Below are positions 11,936 through 23,469 of a DNA stretch of 64,000 nt, in pieces; within the stretch, counting starts at the first letter, position 1; each line of letters opens with the position of its first letter. Made by a program: the position numbers and the translations under genes. The stretch is from Phocoena phocoena. Its lineage: Eukaryota > Chordata > Mammalia > Artiodactyla > Phocoenidae. Under the pieces are notes generated by a model. The model was given only the letters and a program-made list of their open reading frames with translations, had not been told where the DNA came from and made no database searches. The stretch lies in the NCBI RefSeq assembly GCF_963924675.1, contig NC_089230.1, positions 70,547,223-70,611,222 of the forward strand, written 5' to 3'.

Positions 11936-14639
11936 TGACTCCCCTTGTCTTTGGCAGGAGACTTTGGGGAGGAGAGAATCAAGGTGTCTGATCAATTTAA
12001 AGGATGATTTTTTTGATGCTGTTGAGTAAGAATTCTGAGAGTAGAATTTAACTTAACAAAAGGGGGAAAACCCATGGAATGGAAAACCCAATGTGGGCAA
12101 GTTGTCTAAAGCCAATTTGGGTGAGATGGAAGATTTTAACTCCTGAAGTTTATTTACTTTTAAAAACATCATTTTAAACTTCTGAATAAGATAAGTACTT
12201 TTATTGTTGTTGCTTTAGACTAGAAATTCTAGCATTAGGATTCATATGCATGTGAATCTCCAATGTATATCCTATTATTAAATAACTTGAATTGTACATA
12301 TGGTTTCTTATGAGTGTAAAATGCCCAGTCCTGAATATTAACTGACAAGGCTATTGATTTGCCCACAGCATCCCAGCTGAGAGGACAGGAAGGACATTTT
12401 CTGATTTCTACCAGAGGCACCACCTGAGCAACAGGATTCAGAGATCCTCTGGTGTTCGACGGAAGAGTGGTCTTTGGGAATTAGTGAGCATGAAAGGAAT
12501 GTGCTGTGAGCCTCCATCTCCTGTTTATCTGGGAGGGAAGGGCAGATAGTGAGCTTGACAGTGAAATTCTAACCCTGAAAACTGATGAGATGCCAGCATT
12601 TTCCTGCCTTGCTGGGGCTGCCAAGGTATCTCTTCTTACTTCATAGGGGAGTGACTGGTATTTGAGCCCTGATAACAGCAATCTTGGTGGGGGGGACTGA
12701 GTCAGGGAGGAGATTCCAGAAAAGCAAATGGCTTAGGAAGGAGCGGGGGCCTGTGTGAGGACAGAGGTGCAGGACCTGGCTTCAGCTGCCACCGCGCAGG
12801 CAGGAGGGCAGGGCACCAAGGGGGGACGGCAAGAACATTCTTGTAGAGGATGACCAAGCACTCATAAGCTTACATTTTTAAATAGGAGTGGTGAAGAGAA
12901 GAAGCAATTATGTTTGGTCTCTGGCCTAGAATCACACTGAACTTTGCTGAGGAATTTTTCATGTCACTGATGGTCAGCTGGGGCAGAGAGCCTGGGTTAT
13001 GGAAATCCTGTCTGAACAGTTGCCTCTTGAAAATCAGATCTACATTCAATAATCCCAATGGGATAACCAAAAGGAAAGATTATATGTTAGCCTAAGATTT
13101 CTCAGAACACTATCTGTATACTATGTGGACTTGTCACAGGCAGTTGTATTTCTGTCCTTAGTAACTAAACACCATAGAACACTGTATGGTAACCAATCCT
13201 TAATTAGACCCTAAAAATTAAATTAAAAAGCTGTCTACCTTTTCCTCTTGGATTAGAGTGAACCCAAATCTGTATGGGAGGAAACACCGAGACAGAAGAG
13301 AGTGCGGGTTGCCATCCTAAAAATCAGCACAATATGTGGTGAATGTGTTTCTAAATTCTAGCTTCATTTGTCATATTTAGATGAATTTTAAAGAAGTTGC
13401 AAACTTGTTAGGCCTGCAGCAATGGATACAATAGCACTGTGTACACAAACAGCAGCAAGAAGGAGAAGCAAAGGCTGGTGGGAGTAAGACATGGCATGGG
13501 CTCAGAGGATCTCAAACTGGCTCGGTGAGACCACAGTGCCAGCTTTGAGGCTGAACAAATTTAAATCTTGTGTCATCATAAATACTTTAATGATGGAAAA
13601 TCAGCTTTAGCAATGGTATCTGCTCCAGGGATGCACATTTATTATCTTTCTGAGTAATACTAAAACTCATCCTCTGATGACACCATAGGGTTCTTAGACA
13701 AGACGTACAGTGGGTTTGTACATCCTCACCCTCCTTCCTTTCAAAAGTCCCCCAGTGAGCCTGCTATGTTCTACTGAGTTGGGTATTTAGTCATTATTTC
13801 TTTCCCTAATCACTTTCCAGAGTTTCTTGCCTTCTTTTGCTGTTAACTTTTTGGCTGCAAGTGTCTGGATTTCCCTGGCAGAGGGCTTGGCAAATGTCAA
13901 ATACCCATGCATTACATAAGCTTTGGATGGGTTCATGGCTTCATTCTCCAAAATATCTCAGAGGCAGAAGGCATTTGCTTTTAAGATGCTAGTCCGCTGA
14001 AATTAAGAGGCAATGTTGTTTCCCTGAAAGATTTGTAATGAAGACAGAGAAGTGGAGTCAAATTGCTTATATATAGCAATTACATTTTTATTATGCTCAT
14101 TCATTTGCTCACATTGATAATGTTCAACTCCGCAGTTTGTGCTGAATTTCTGGTGATCTGCACCCATTTCTCCAAAAGGCTTGGGAAACATCCCCTGTTT
14201 TCTATGAAACTCAAGCCCAGGGTCAGACATGGTTTAGCCACCAATCAGGCTTAGCACTATGTTAGTTGTTTATATCTCCCAGTGTCAGTATAACACACCA
14301 AGAAAGCCATTGCTTAGACAATTTTTAGGACTAGATTAGGTTAGAAAAGCTTGTACTCAAAGAAGCACTGAGGATGGAGCGTGAGTTTAGTCTGTTGCCC
14401 AGTTAAAGATGTTAGACATGTCTTGGTCTACACTTGTGGTATCCCTCTATCAACTGTATTTGTAATACTTTCTTCTCAAAAATATGCAAAACAGATGTCG
14501 CATACATTTAACTGCTTTACCAAAGAAAATGAGAATTTTATTTAACTGAGAAGAAAAAAGGAGAATTTAAATGATCCTTAAGAGGGAAAAGCATATTTTG
14601 TTTGTGGATTGGTGTGGGCTGCTAAATTAATTTTAAAAT
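11936..14639. other. Unassigned non-coding sequence
   Basis: About 2.7 kb without a recognised repeat or exon. The part around 12700-12840 is locally GC- and G-rich. Opposite frames of 60-75 codons overlap at 12870-13095 and 14003-14254 and look like chance. Confidence 0.4.
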
Positions 14640-14870
14640 GATTATAATAATTTCTATTGTATATTGAGCATTTACCCTCTGCCAGGTATCATGCTTAAGG
14701 CCTGTGTGTGCACACCATCTGAGGATCGTATGTGTTTCATGTCATTGGATTCTTATGATGATCATGAACTAAGTAGCATCATTATTTTCATTCTACATAT
14801 GAGGAGACGGGTCTGAGAGAAGACTTGATGGAGTAAAGCCAGGACCCTTCACCTCCAGAGCCTGCCTGCT
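14640..14870 (-). repeat. MIR SINE, minus strand
   Basis: Order of motifs is that of a reversed MIR: 'tattgagcatttaccctctgccagg' at 14661, then the '...ttattttcattctacatatgaggaga' core, then 'cagagcctgcctgctt' at the end. Diverged but clear. Confidence 0.7.
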
Positions 14871-14968
14871 TAGAAGATACAAAGCAATATGTAAGGATAA
14901 TTAAGTGTATGTGCTTCTTGGCGAAAATGAGTTTAGAAACTTACTAGTGGGTAAAGTGTCTTATTATT

Positions 14969-15212
14969 AAAGATATTGTCAGGGGCTTCCCTGGTGGCAC
15001 AGTGGTTGAGAGTCTGCCTGCCGATGCAGGGAACACGGGTTCGTGCCCCGGTCCGGGAGGATCCCACGTGCCGCAGAGCGTCTGGGCCCGTGAGCCATGG
15101 CCGCTGAGCCTGCGCGTCCGGAGCCTGTGCTCCGCAATGGGAGAGGCCACAGCAGTGAGAGGCCCGCATACCGCAAAAAAAAAAAAAAAAAAAAAAAAAA
15201 GATATTGTCAGG
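14969..15212 (+). mobile_element. CHR SINE (cetacean tRNA-derived), perfect TSD
   Basis: SINE body 14984-15200, flanked by an exact 15-bp duplication aaagatattgtcagg (14969-14983 and 15198-15212, sharing tail bases). The head carries tRNA-like Pol III promoter elements: A box around 14994-15008 and B box 'ggttcgtgccc' at 15039. The tail is an uninterrupted run of about 26 A (15175-15200). The exact TSD and pure tail point to a recent insertion, suitable as a presence/absence marker between whale species. Confidence 0.95.
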
Positions 15213-16084
15213 CCATTTCTTTCCTGTGCAGCGAGGAAGGTGTTCAAGAAATAAACATTTCTTTTCATCCCATGCCTGGATTCTTTCCTCATCGTTCCAA
15301 GAAGTGTAATATCCTGTTTCTCTGAGCTGGAGAAAAGGAATTGTAGTGGGCAAGTTGACAGCCAGGTGACTAGTGGGATGTAATGGCTGCTACGTTTCAG
15401 GTGACTCCTGCATCGCCATGATGGTAGCAAAGAATCCTCCAGTAAACTTCCTGCTCCACGTGATGTGAAGGTCCTAGCTCTGTCTCTTTCCTCACTGGGT
15501 CCTCTTGTTTGCCTGGGAGCATAGCTGGAACTCCCCCCCGGAAAGTGCAGAATCACAGTGTCACTTTCTCTTTGATTCTAGTTTCCATAGGTGGGTCTTA
15601 TTTTGTTTGAAATAGATGTATTCCTGAAAAGTTGAGGATAATCACATTTGAGCTTATTGATTTGTATTTGAAATGTAATGTGGTGATGCCACTGTTTCCA
15701 TTTGTCTTCTTAGCATTGTTAAATAATAAAATTGCAGGGAACTTAATAGCTACAGATATTAAGATATTTGAAGGAATCAAGGAATGCTATGGTCATTGCT
15801 ATTCTGTGAACTTCTTGAAAGGTGAATAACCTCTCATTTTTTTTTAAAGCTCTTCTTTCACTTAGTAAGATATCTCAAAACAGAATGTATCTCTGTATTA
15901 GGCTTCCAGACAATAGTAACTAGTACATTTTCGCATACCAACTGTAAAGTTGGACATTTATTCATTTTCCCTAGTTCTCAGTTTCCTCATTGTAAGGGAG
16001 TAGGACACATTAGTCACAAGATGGTTGAGTGGATTTCATGTACTGCAGTGTGCTCAGTACTGGCCCATGGTGGGGACCCAATAA
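15213..16084. other. Unassigned non-coding sequence
   Basis: No repeat or exon recognised. A long minus-strand frame that spans 14933-15556 is open only because it runs through the SINE. Opposite frames at 15598-15829 overlap each other and look random. Confidence 0.4.
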
Positions 16085-16214
16085 GTGATAGTTGTTTTGG
16101 TTTTTTTTTAACATCTTTATTGGAGTATAATTGCTTTACAATGGAGATGCAAGAGGGAGGAGATATGGGGATATATGTATATGTATAGCTGATTCACTTT
16201 GTTATGTGATAGTT
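16085..16214 (-). mobile_element. Very short L1 end with internal inversion (twin priming)
   Basis: A minus-strand L1 terminus (16101-16143, T-run then 'aacatctttattggagtata') is joined directly to a plus-oriented piece of the same L1 3'UTR (about 16144-16205, ending 'gctgattcactttgttat'). The whole is bounded by gtgatagtt at 16085-16093 and 16206-16214. This is the structure left by twin-primed reverse transcription. Confidence 0.8.
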
Positions 16215-16244
16215 TTTAATAGCAATCAGCTTGAAATCCAGAAA

Positions 16245-16395
16245 GTTCTGCCTGAGAGTAGAGCTCTTTGATTTTAGTCTCAATTCCAGCACCTACTAAC
16301 TATCTCTGTGACCACTGTCACTTCATTTCTAAAATGGGAGTGAGAGTTTACTTGTCCAAAATTTAAAGGACTGGACCAAAATATCTTTAGAGGTT
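16245..16395 (+). repeat. MIR SINE fragment
   Basis: MIR-like phrases in order: 'caattccagcacctactaactatctctgtgacc' at 16280-16312, then 'cacttcatttctaaaatggg'. Diverged and incomplete. Confidence 0.55.
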
Positions 16396-18560
16396 TGTTC
16401 TAGGTCTAAAATTAGTATCTATAACCCCTAGAAAAGGCTTAATTCAATCAAATAGTTTAACTTGGGAACTAGTAATAACCAGTTGCTTGAGTAAACCTAG
16501 CACTTGTTTCTTCATTGTTTTATATCGTCTTGTAGTTACCACCACCATTATAGAGAAAGGGGATGGGCTGATTTCATGCGGGCTCATACACATGGATAAC
16601 CCTTTTCTGTTTTATGTCAGTGGCATTTTTCCTAAGACCTTCATTCCTTTCAAATTCACCGTACTTCTTCTTTTTCTTACCTTTTGGGTTTTTTTCCACC
16701 AAGAGGGCTGACTTAAAAAATGAGTTCAGTAGCTCAGCATATTTCAGAGTTGTGATTAATTCTGGACGCTTGCTCATTTATTAAAAGCTCCAATTTCTCT
16801 CTCATCATCCTTTCCTCCTGATAGATTTGCCCTCCTAATACTCTTTAACCCTTTGGGTTTACCTTATCTCCCTTGGCACTTTTGCTTCTCTTATCTCTAA
16901 CCTGTTAGACTTAACTGATGTAATTTGTTTTCCTTGGGTTTCCTCCTCCTCTGTAAAGACATGAATACTCACTCTAAATATTTCTCACCTCCTGCATTAG
17001 TCTTTGTCAGCTGAATCCTAATCTACCCCACTTTTCATGAAAGTTCATAGCCATGTCCAGACTCTTCTCTGCATTTTCACTCCTCTTCGCAGAGTGTCAT
17101 ATTATACTCAGCAAACCTAACTCCTGCAAATTTCTTTTAGATGCTGTTTCTCATTTTCTGATATGAAATTGGTCTTGGTAGCAGGTTTTCAGAAGAATAG
17201 TCCATTTCAGCTTTGAGCAAATATTCTCCCAAATGACTTGACCTGTACCTTGCTGAGCTGGCTAGACTTGGGATACGTTGTATGCGTAGTTTCTGGTCTC
17301 CCCTGTAGTCTGGTCTTGGGTAGGTCTCTATGTCTCTATGGTCTTCAGTATAATGCCAGATTGGATATATCATCATTTTCCAGACCTAAACGTCTTTGAG
17401 GACAACAGTCAGGTTCTAAGAGCATTTCTGAATTTTATTTCTAAGATTGCATAATCTCAAGTTTCCTTGCCTTGGGTTAGTAATTATTTCAAGTTATTGT
17501 GGGGTGAAGATCTTGGATCAGAAGCTCAGACTATATATGTATCCATATTTATATGGATCTTAGATGAAGAACATTGGCAGATATAGTTAATTATATTTAA
17601 CATATTCAGTTCAATTGAACAATTTTTTCCAAAGCCATGGTCCACAGCTGAGATGTGGGGGAGGAGATAAAAGGAATCTTGGCTGCAGGAGCACTTGGGA
17701 ACTGTGGAACTCCAGGGTCCCAGAGATCTCTGCTGGTTCTTTGGTTGCATGAGTACATGGCTCATTTGGGGTAGGAATCTATCTACTGAGGAAACTGTCA
17801 GGTCTCAGGGTCTTGACTCTAGTTCAGTGGTGGGATGGAAGCAGGAGATTTTGCTCTAAGAAAGGGTCAATTGTCATTTTCTGCTTTCACAGTGGGTTTG
17901 ACTTCACACAGGCCAGTGCATCCTTGAGAATTCATTTAATATATATGAAGCAAATGTTGCTTCAAGCACACTTTTACACTGTCCTTTATTTCAGTCTTCA
18001 AGATACCAGAAAAACAACCCAGGGAGAAAGTTTTCTCTCTGTAGGTTCTGTTGATTAGGGTGACAAGAATTTGATAAGTTACAAGGTAACCACAGAATCT
18101 GACATGAGTTACAGGCCTAGAATTCAGTGCCATTTGGTTTCTCAGGAAATCTCAAAATTATTGGGTAAGAACCTTTGACTCATCTGGAGAATGAGGTGTC
18201 ATAGATCGTATAAAACATCCTGTATAAACCTTCGTATCATGGAGTTAGAAAAGGAGGCAGAGCAAAAAAGATGATCACATTCCCCATTTTAAAGTTGTTA
18301 AGTAACTGGAATAAATGATCAGATAACAACCTAACTGGTGACGTATTTATAGCATATGTGCAACATAAAGCTAAAATTCTAAATGATAATTACATGACAT
18401 AGAAAGTCATTGCATTAACATGAAAATGATAGCTTGTTCTACGACATAATTTCCAAACATATCCATGAAAATTAAAGGAGATGTATGGCAATGTTACAGT
18501 GAATAGAAACAAAATTTAAAGTTAAAAATAAGGTATTCGTTTAAATACCTATTGCCATAC
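16396..18560. other. Unassigned non-coding sequence
   Basis: Includes a pyrimidine-rich stretch at 16780-17100 that may be decayed L2, but I cannot assign it firmly. Several 60-80 codon frames lie on both strands without exon-like borders. Confidence 0.35.
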
Positions 18561-18564
18561 ACAG

Positions 18565-18815
18565 AGGTTGAGAGTAAGGCAGGCCCTGTAAAGAGAATGC
18601 TGGGTACAGATCCTAGCTTCATGACTTACTAGTTGATGACCGTGGATGACTTACCTATCATTCTGTGCCTCTGTTTTCTCATATGGTAAAATGTGGAATA
18701 TATTGGCAGTAGTGCCCACTTCATAGATTTGTTAGATTAAATGATAAACACGTATAAAGCACTCAGAACAGTACCTGACACAGAGTACACATTCAATAAA
18801 TATTGCTGGGCTAAC
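18565..18815 (+). repeat. MIR SINE, nearly full length
   Basis: Almost the whole MIR order can be read: 'gatcctagcttcatgacttac', 'gtgcctctgttttctcat', 'agattaaatgataaacacgtataaagcactcagaacagtacctgacac', 'attcaataaatatt'. Sense orientation. One of the best preserved MIR copies in the window. Confidence 0.85.
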
Positions 18816-19327
18816 TAAGGCTGTGTACATCTTTGAACAATCAGAAGAACTACAGAAGATCCATGGATGAAATAAAAGTTCTTAGGAATAATTGAAGAAA
18901 GATGACCTGTTTCTGTGGACAAAGCCAGTCTCCCCAGGCAATTATAACTGAAAATTATTTGAAAGTGTTAAACAACCAATATTTTGTTAGATTAACCAAT
19001 ACATTTGACTTAATATAGAGAGAGATTTTAATATTGAACCAACTTAGTTTGGAATCATTTAGCTCTTCCCCACAACAAGCAACATATGAAACACCAGCAT
19101 GTGACAGACACACATGAAATACAATAGTCAAAATAAAACTAAAATCTGATGTTACTGAGCCAAAAATAAACAGGCTAAGAAAATATATAGACATCAAAGT
19201 TTTCATGTACAGACATGATTTCCCTACAGTGATTTTGTAGGCAGTGAATATGTCCTTTTTAATTAGGACACTGTATGTGATTATGATCATCTCACTAGTT
19301 ATTCATGCAAATGGAGTGTTTTGTTTA
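18816..19327. other. Unassigned AT-rich non-coding sequence
   Basis: A 111-codon minus frame at 18955-19290 is AT-rich and without recognisable domain. No repeat is recognised. Confidence 0.4.
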
Positions 19328-19556
19328 ACTTTTTATTTTTTTTGATGTATAGTTGATTAACAATGTGTTAGTTTCAGGTGTACAGCGAAGTGATTCAGTT
19401 ATACATATACATATATCTATTCTTTTTCAAATTCTTTTCCCATTTAGGTTGTTACATAATATGGAGCCGAGTTTCCTGTGCTATACAGTAGGTCCTTGTT
19501 GGTTATCCATTTCAAATATAACAGTGTGTACATGTCAGTCCCAAACTCCCTAGCCA
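19328..19556 (-). mobile_element. L1 3' end, minus strand, 5'-truncated
   Basis: Starts with T-rich tail complement and 'gatgtatagttgattaacaatg' at 19344. It continues 'gtttcaggtgtacagcgaagtgattcag' and 'gtgctatacagtaggtccttg' and stops near 19556. It is the same 3'UTR as the other L1 ends here. Confidence 0.85.
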
Positions 19557-19696
19557 TCGTTGTTCATCACTATGGTTTAGTGTCTGGAATTATGATTTGT
19601 CCTGCATGTTTCTATTGCTGTCTTGGATCCCTAGAAACAGTACACCTTGAATCATGGTGGTCTTCTTCATTTAAGGTTTATATCCGACAGATAGGT

Positions 19697-20600
19697 AATA
19701 CTTATTCATTCATTCACTCAACATATGAACACCCACTATGTGCCAGGCAGATGGGAATATTGTAATGTGTTTGTGCATAAGACAGACATTCTCCATGCTT
19801 ATAGGTCTTACAATTAAAGAAGAAGACAGACATATCAAAATTTTATAAGCAACTGGATAATTGTAATGCAGATATGTGCTATGATGGAAAAGTCCAGGTG
19901 TTGTGAGGTTTATATTCATAGAGGCTGGGAAAGGCTTCACTAAAGAAGTGACATTAAACTGAGCCCTGAAAGAGAATGAGGAGTTAGTGAGGTGAAGGGT
20001 GCAGATCAGGGAGGGAGAGGAGGAGAGACAAGCATCTCAGGAAAGGTAATAGCATGTGTGAAGGAGCTGCAGTAAGAAGGAACCACAAAGCCATCATGGC
20101 TGACGTGAAGTGAGTTGTGGGGAAAGTGGCTCAAGGTGAGGCCTCGAGGGCCATGTTAAGAATTCTAAACAGCTCTAGAGGCAATGGCAGCTATGATGAG
20201 TTCTAAGTGGAGCTGGTCATTATCAGGCTATTGGTTTATAGGGGTCACCTGGCTGTCAAGACCGATGAGAGGGCATGGCAAGAGGTGAACTAGGGAAAGA
20301 AGTGAAGAGGCTGTTTCTGAAGACCAAGACCAAGATTTTGGGGGTTGACTGGATGTAGAGGTAAAAAGAAAGGGAGGTATCAGGTTGACCAGCTTTCTTT
20401 ATGAGTCTGAGGGGTGGTGTTGCCATTTACTGAGATGGGGAATGTTGGTGCAGATGGAGGTTTGGAGGGATAATCAAGGGTTCCATATAAATATGCTGGT
20501 GAGGTGCCCAAGTGGAGCTGTAGAGTGGACATCTAGATCTCCATAGAGGGTCTAGATCTCCATAGAGGTTGATGAATGCCCAGATAGGCTAAGGTCTGAA
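19697..20600 (-). repeat. L2 LINE, minus strand
   Basis: Opens with the reversed L2 3' terminus ('attcattcattcactcaacatatgaac...atgtgccaggca', 19702-19748). It continues through typical L2 body phrases: 'ggctgggaaaggcttcactaaagaagtgacatt', 'gaaggagctgcagtaag', 'gccatttactgagatggggaa'. A 17-18 bp segment is duplicated in tandem at 20532-20568. It is interrupted at its right end by the next L1. Confidence 0.75.
20532..20568. repeat. Short tandem duplication
   Basis: tctagatctccatagagg occurs twice, at 20532-20549 and 20551-20568, one base apart, within the L2 fragment. Probably a replication-slippage duplication. Confidence 0.9.
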
Positions 20601-20627
20601 ATGTCCACTGGAATTAGCTACTTTGAA

Positions 20628-21415
20628 ATGCAAAAAAAACTGCAGTGAGGTATCACCTCACACTGGTCAGAATGACCATCATCACAAAATCTACAAACAA
20701 TAAATGAAAGAGAGGGTGTGGAGAAAAGGGAACCCTCCTACACTGTTGGTGGGAATGTAAATTGGTACAACCATTGCAGAGAACAGTATGGAGCTTCCTT
20801 AAAAAACTAAACATAGAGCTCACATATGATCCTGCAATCCCACTCTACTTTGCAGCACTATTTACAATAGCCAGGACATGGAAGCAACCTAAATGTCCAT
20901 CGACAGAGGAATGGATAAAGAAGATGTGGTACATATATACAATGGGATATTACTCAGCCATAAAAAAGAATGAAATAATGCCATTGGCAGCAACATGGAT
21001 GGACCTAGAAACTGTCATACTGAGTGAAGTAAGGCAGACAGAGAAAGACAAATATCATATGATATCATTTATATGTAGAACCTAAAACAATGGTACAAGT
21101 GAACTTATTTATAAAACAGAAATAGTGTCACAGACATAGAAAACAAACCTATGGTTATCAGGGGGGAAAGGGGAGGAGAGATAAACTGGGAGACTGGGAT
21201 TAGCATATACACACTACTACATATGAAATAGATAACTAATAAGGACTACTGTATAGCAGAGTGACCTCTACTCAATACTCTCTAATGGCACACATGGGAA
21301 AAAAATCTTAAAAAGAGTGTATATATGTATATGTATAACTGATTCACTTTGCTGTACACCTGAAACCAACACAATACTGTAAATCAACTATAATCCATAA
21401 AAATTAAATAAAGAA
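20628..21415 (+). mobile_element. 5'-truncated L1 with ORF2 tail and full 3'UTR
   Basis: Starts in the last part of ORF2 ('cagtgaggtatcacctcaca', 20643) and runs through the ORF2 stop and 3'UTR ('gtatatatgtatatgtataactgattc', 21319) to an A-rich end with AATAAA at 21409. It cuts off the minus-strand L2 that precedes it. Confidence 0.9.
20762..21085 (+). pseudogene. L1 ORF2 C-terminal remnant, frame intact
   Basis: 107 codons are open to a TAA stop and match the usual C-terminal tail of L1 ORF2 protein (tryptophan-rich stretch with the 'MWYIYTMGYYSAIKKNE' region encoded near 20925-20975). Between 'gcaatcccactc' (20836) and 'ctttgcagcac' (20849) a stretch usually present in L1 is missing, but the frame is kept. 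With no reverse transcriptase domain upstream, it has no independent function. Confidence 0.8.
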
Positions 21416-22430
21416 AGTACTAAAGGCTCTGACCAGAGCATTTATTTTTGGAAAAGGTGGTTTGACAAAATTGACAGGGTATGATCATTGAAGCTAATCA
21501 TGACTATTATTTGTGAAAAGATTCACGATGAGATAATTTTTAAAGAGTGAGAAAGGAAAACTAAAGTCCCCTTTCTATAGTTGCCCTTTTGCAAGGTCTG
21601 GGGTGAATGCTCATATTTCTTTTCTGTTTTTGTAACACATGTTTATTCCAACCAATTTATTTTGCAGGTAATTCTAAACTCTAAAGGTGCAGGCCTAGAA
21701 TGATTTAAACCGTACTCTAATGTTTTATTCCCTGTTACAATGCTATTTAATTGCTGCCTTGCTGCTTCTTAAGTGAAAGTTATATCTTCCAGGTTTGAGG
21801 GTCGGGTTATTGGCTTCCATTTATTTACTGGGGTTTCAAAACAAAATACAGGGCATGTACCTAAATGGCTTAAGTAAGCTAACGTAGGGAAATTGTGGGA
21901 ACTGTGATGTTGGCCAATGCTCCCTCCCATGTCCCTCCCATGTCCATGGATTCTCAGCGTCAGGTGTTTGCTGACATCATGATGAAATGTGGGCCTCCCC
22001 CAGGTTGCTAGATCTCTCAGTTTAAAAAGAGGAGCCAGATATCTGCATTTTCATGTGAACTCTGATTTTCAACATATTTGCAACTAATTTTTTTTTTCTC
22101 AAAACCCTTAAAGCCAAAAAAGAAAACAAAAACAAGTCTGGGAGCCATCTGGCTGATGGGCGGCCCCGTTGCTCATCCTGTTTTAGTATTTCCATACAGC
22201 ATCTCATTTATTGCTCTAAAGAGGGGTTACACATCAGTACAATCATCCCACACTCTGCCAGTGGATAACATTCAGCGCTCAGTCTCTTAATATGTTGGAA
22301 GTTTTTGATAACTGTGTAAAACAAACCTCGTCACATTCCTCAGTAATCAGGAATTTTACTCTGTTGAAAACGCCTGGGTGATGATGAAGCCTCAATGCCC
22401 CTACAATCCATCTCTCCTGGGCCTGACTAT
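21416..22430. other. Unassigned non-coding sequence before the CpG patch
   Basis: No repeat recognised. A small tandem duplication of 'tccctcccatg' lies near 21922-21944. The block has mixed composition and few CpGs until about 22430. Confidence 0.4.
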
Positions 22431-22560
22431 CACAGCGCCTCTGCAGACTGCCACGGCTCCCCGGCGGCACTTGTCCGCATCTCCGCGGTGTCCCCGCCCG
22501 TCCGGAGTCCCGGGAGCAGGGATGCTCTCCTTTACCTGGGATGCAGCGTCGAGGCAGTTT
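22430..22560. promoter_or_regulatory. Short CpG-rich patch
   Basis: I count about 13 CpG dinucleotides in roughly 130 bp, in a window where CpG is otherwise rare outside young SINEs. No SINE is present here. The patch is too short for a classical CpG island. It ends at a strong 5' splice-site consensus (atg|gtgagg, 22586). It could be a first exon or promoter edge, or a hypomethylated conserved element. Confidence 0.35.
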
Positions 22561-22585
22561 CTTCCAAAAGCCTATAAAACAGATG
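22541..22585 (+). CDS. Candidate first coding exon (hypothetical)
   Basis: Function unknown; I do not recognise the protein. ATG at 22541 has a purine (g) at -3. Fifteen codons run to 22585, followed by donor gtgagg, a strong mammalian consensus. The exon ends in phase 0. Encoded start: MQRRGSFFQKPIKQM, basic and without signal peptide. All three forward frames are open across this CpG-rich patch, so openness alone is weak evidence. The phase fits the next candidate exon at 23982 and also an alternative acceptor at 23224. It may equally be non-coding RNA or nothing. Confidence 0.18.
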
Positions 22586-22599
22586 GTGAGGTTTTTAAA

Positions 22600-23223
22600 C
22601 AATATAATGTTTTCAGACTAAAAGAGAAATTGCATAGCCCAACTCTTGTTCGGGCCAATTTGGAAAAATTGCTTTCACCTTTTCCTCTCCTGACCGTCTC
22701 TGCCTCACCATGAGCTCTGGTTGTGGTCCTCTTCACGTGTTAGGAAAGCGGTGATAAAACTGTATATCTTACAACCTACCAGCACTTGACTGGTACTCCA
22801 GGGGGTCACGGAATAAATAGGTGTTTGATTAAATGTGTGTCTGAAAACATTGGGGAGCCTTTGAAAGATAGTGTCAGAGGGCCGGGCCCGTGCTTCTCGG
22901 GAAGCTGGTTGTAACAGGCCATGTACTTTCTCCTTTCATCAACTTTCTTTAACGGCTTGATAACATTTCTAGAAGTCCATCTAGGGGAACGGTGTGAGTG
23001 AGGATTTGCACAAAATCAAGGCTATTTCCCCTCCCTTTCTGAAGATGATGTCTCTCAGGCTTGCTAATTAGAGAGCAAAGCAGGAAAGGATGCCTGAGTC
23101 ATTGTCTCCAAAGCTAGTAAAACTAACCTCTGAAGAAAAAAAAAAAAAAAACATTTCGTTGCAAATGCTCACAACTTAGTCACTCTGTTAAAACATAATT
23201 GACAAAACCTCTTTTCCTTTCAG
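22600..23223. other. Unassigned, possibly intronic sequence
   Basis: No repeat recognised apart from an A-run at 23136-23152. The pyrimidine-rich acceptor at 23205-23223 (cctcttttcctttcag) closes the stretch. Confidence 0.35.
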
Positions 23224-23343
23224 GCCTCGCCTGAAACAACAGTTAAATCCGTGAATCAAGCTGAAGGCTTTCTCCCCAGTTTGTTGGACGTAATGGGGTC
23301 ATTGCCCAGACTGTCATTAAACTGTTTCCATTCTGATGATTGA
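23224..23343 (+). CDS. Candidate alternative terminal exon (hypothetical)
   Basis: Strong acceptor cctcttttcctttcag (ends 23223), followed by 39 open codons in the phase-0 frame to TGA at 23341. The other two frames stop within ten codons. The translated text begins ASPETTVKSVNQAEGFLP and matches no family I know. It would join in frame to 22541-22585 as an alternative end. No poly-A signal is close by. Confidence 0.12.
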   Translation, partial: ASPETTVKSVNQAEGFLPSLLDVMGSLPRLSLNCFHSDD

Positions 23344-23469
23344 TTCTAAAGGTCTTAAGGTGGATCCAGAGCTCCTCTGGACAAGCCTTTGAATCATCTG
23401 TCCACCCAACGCACAATGTTGCCAACAACAGTGATTTATCTTTTAAAAGGGAAGCAATGATTTTCCTGT

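Noticed and set aside
14984..15100. tRNA gene (A and B box present)
   Set aside because: The boxes belong to the tRNA-derived head of the CHR SINE. No cloverleaf fold or anticodon arm of a functional tRNA is kept. The same applies to the other six copies.
14933..15556. 207-codon minus-strand open frame, the longest in the window
   Set aside because: It translates straight through the CHR SINE and its poly-A tract (poly-Phe run). SINE heads are GC-rich and often open in several frames.
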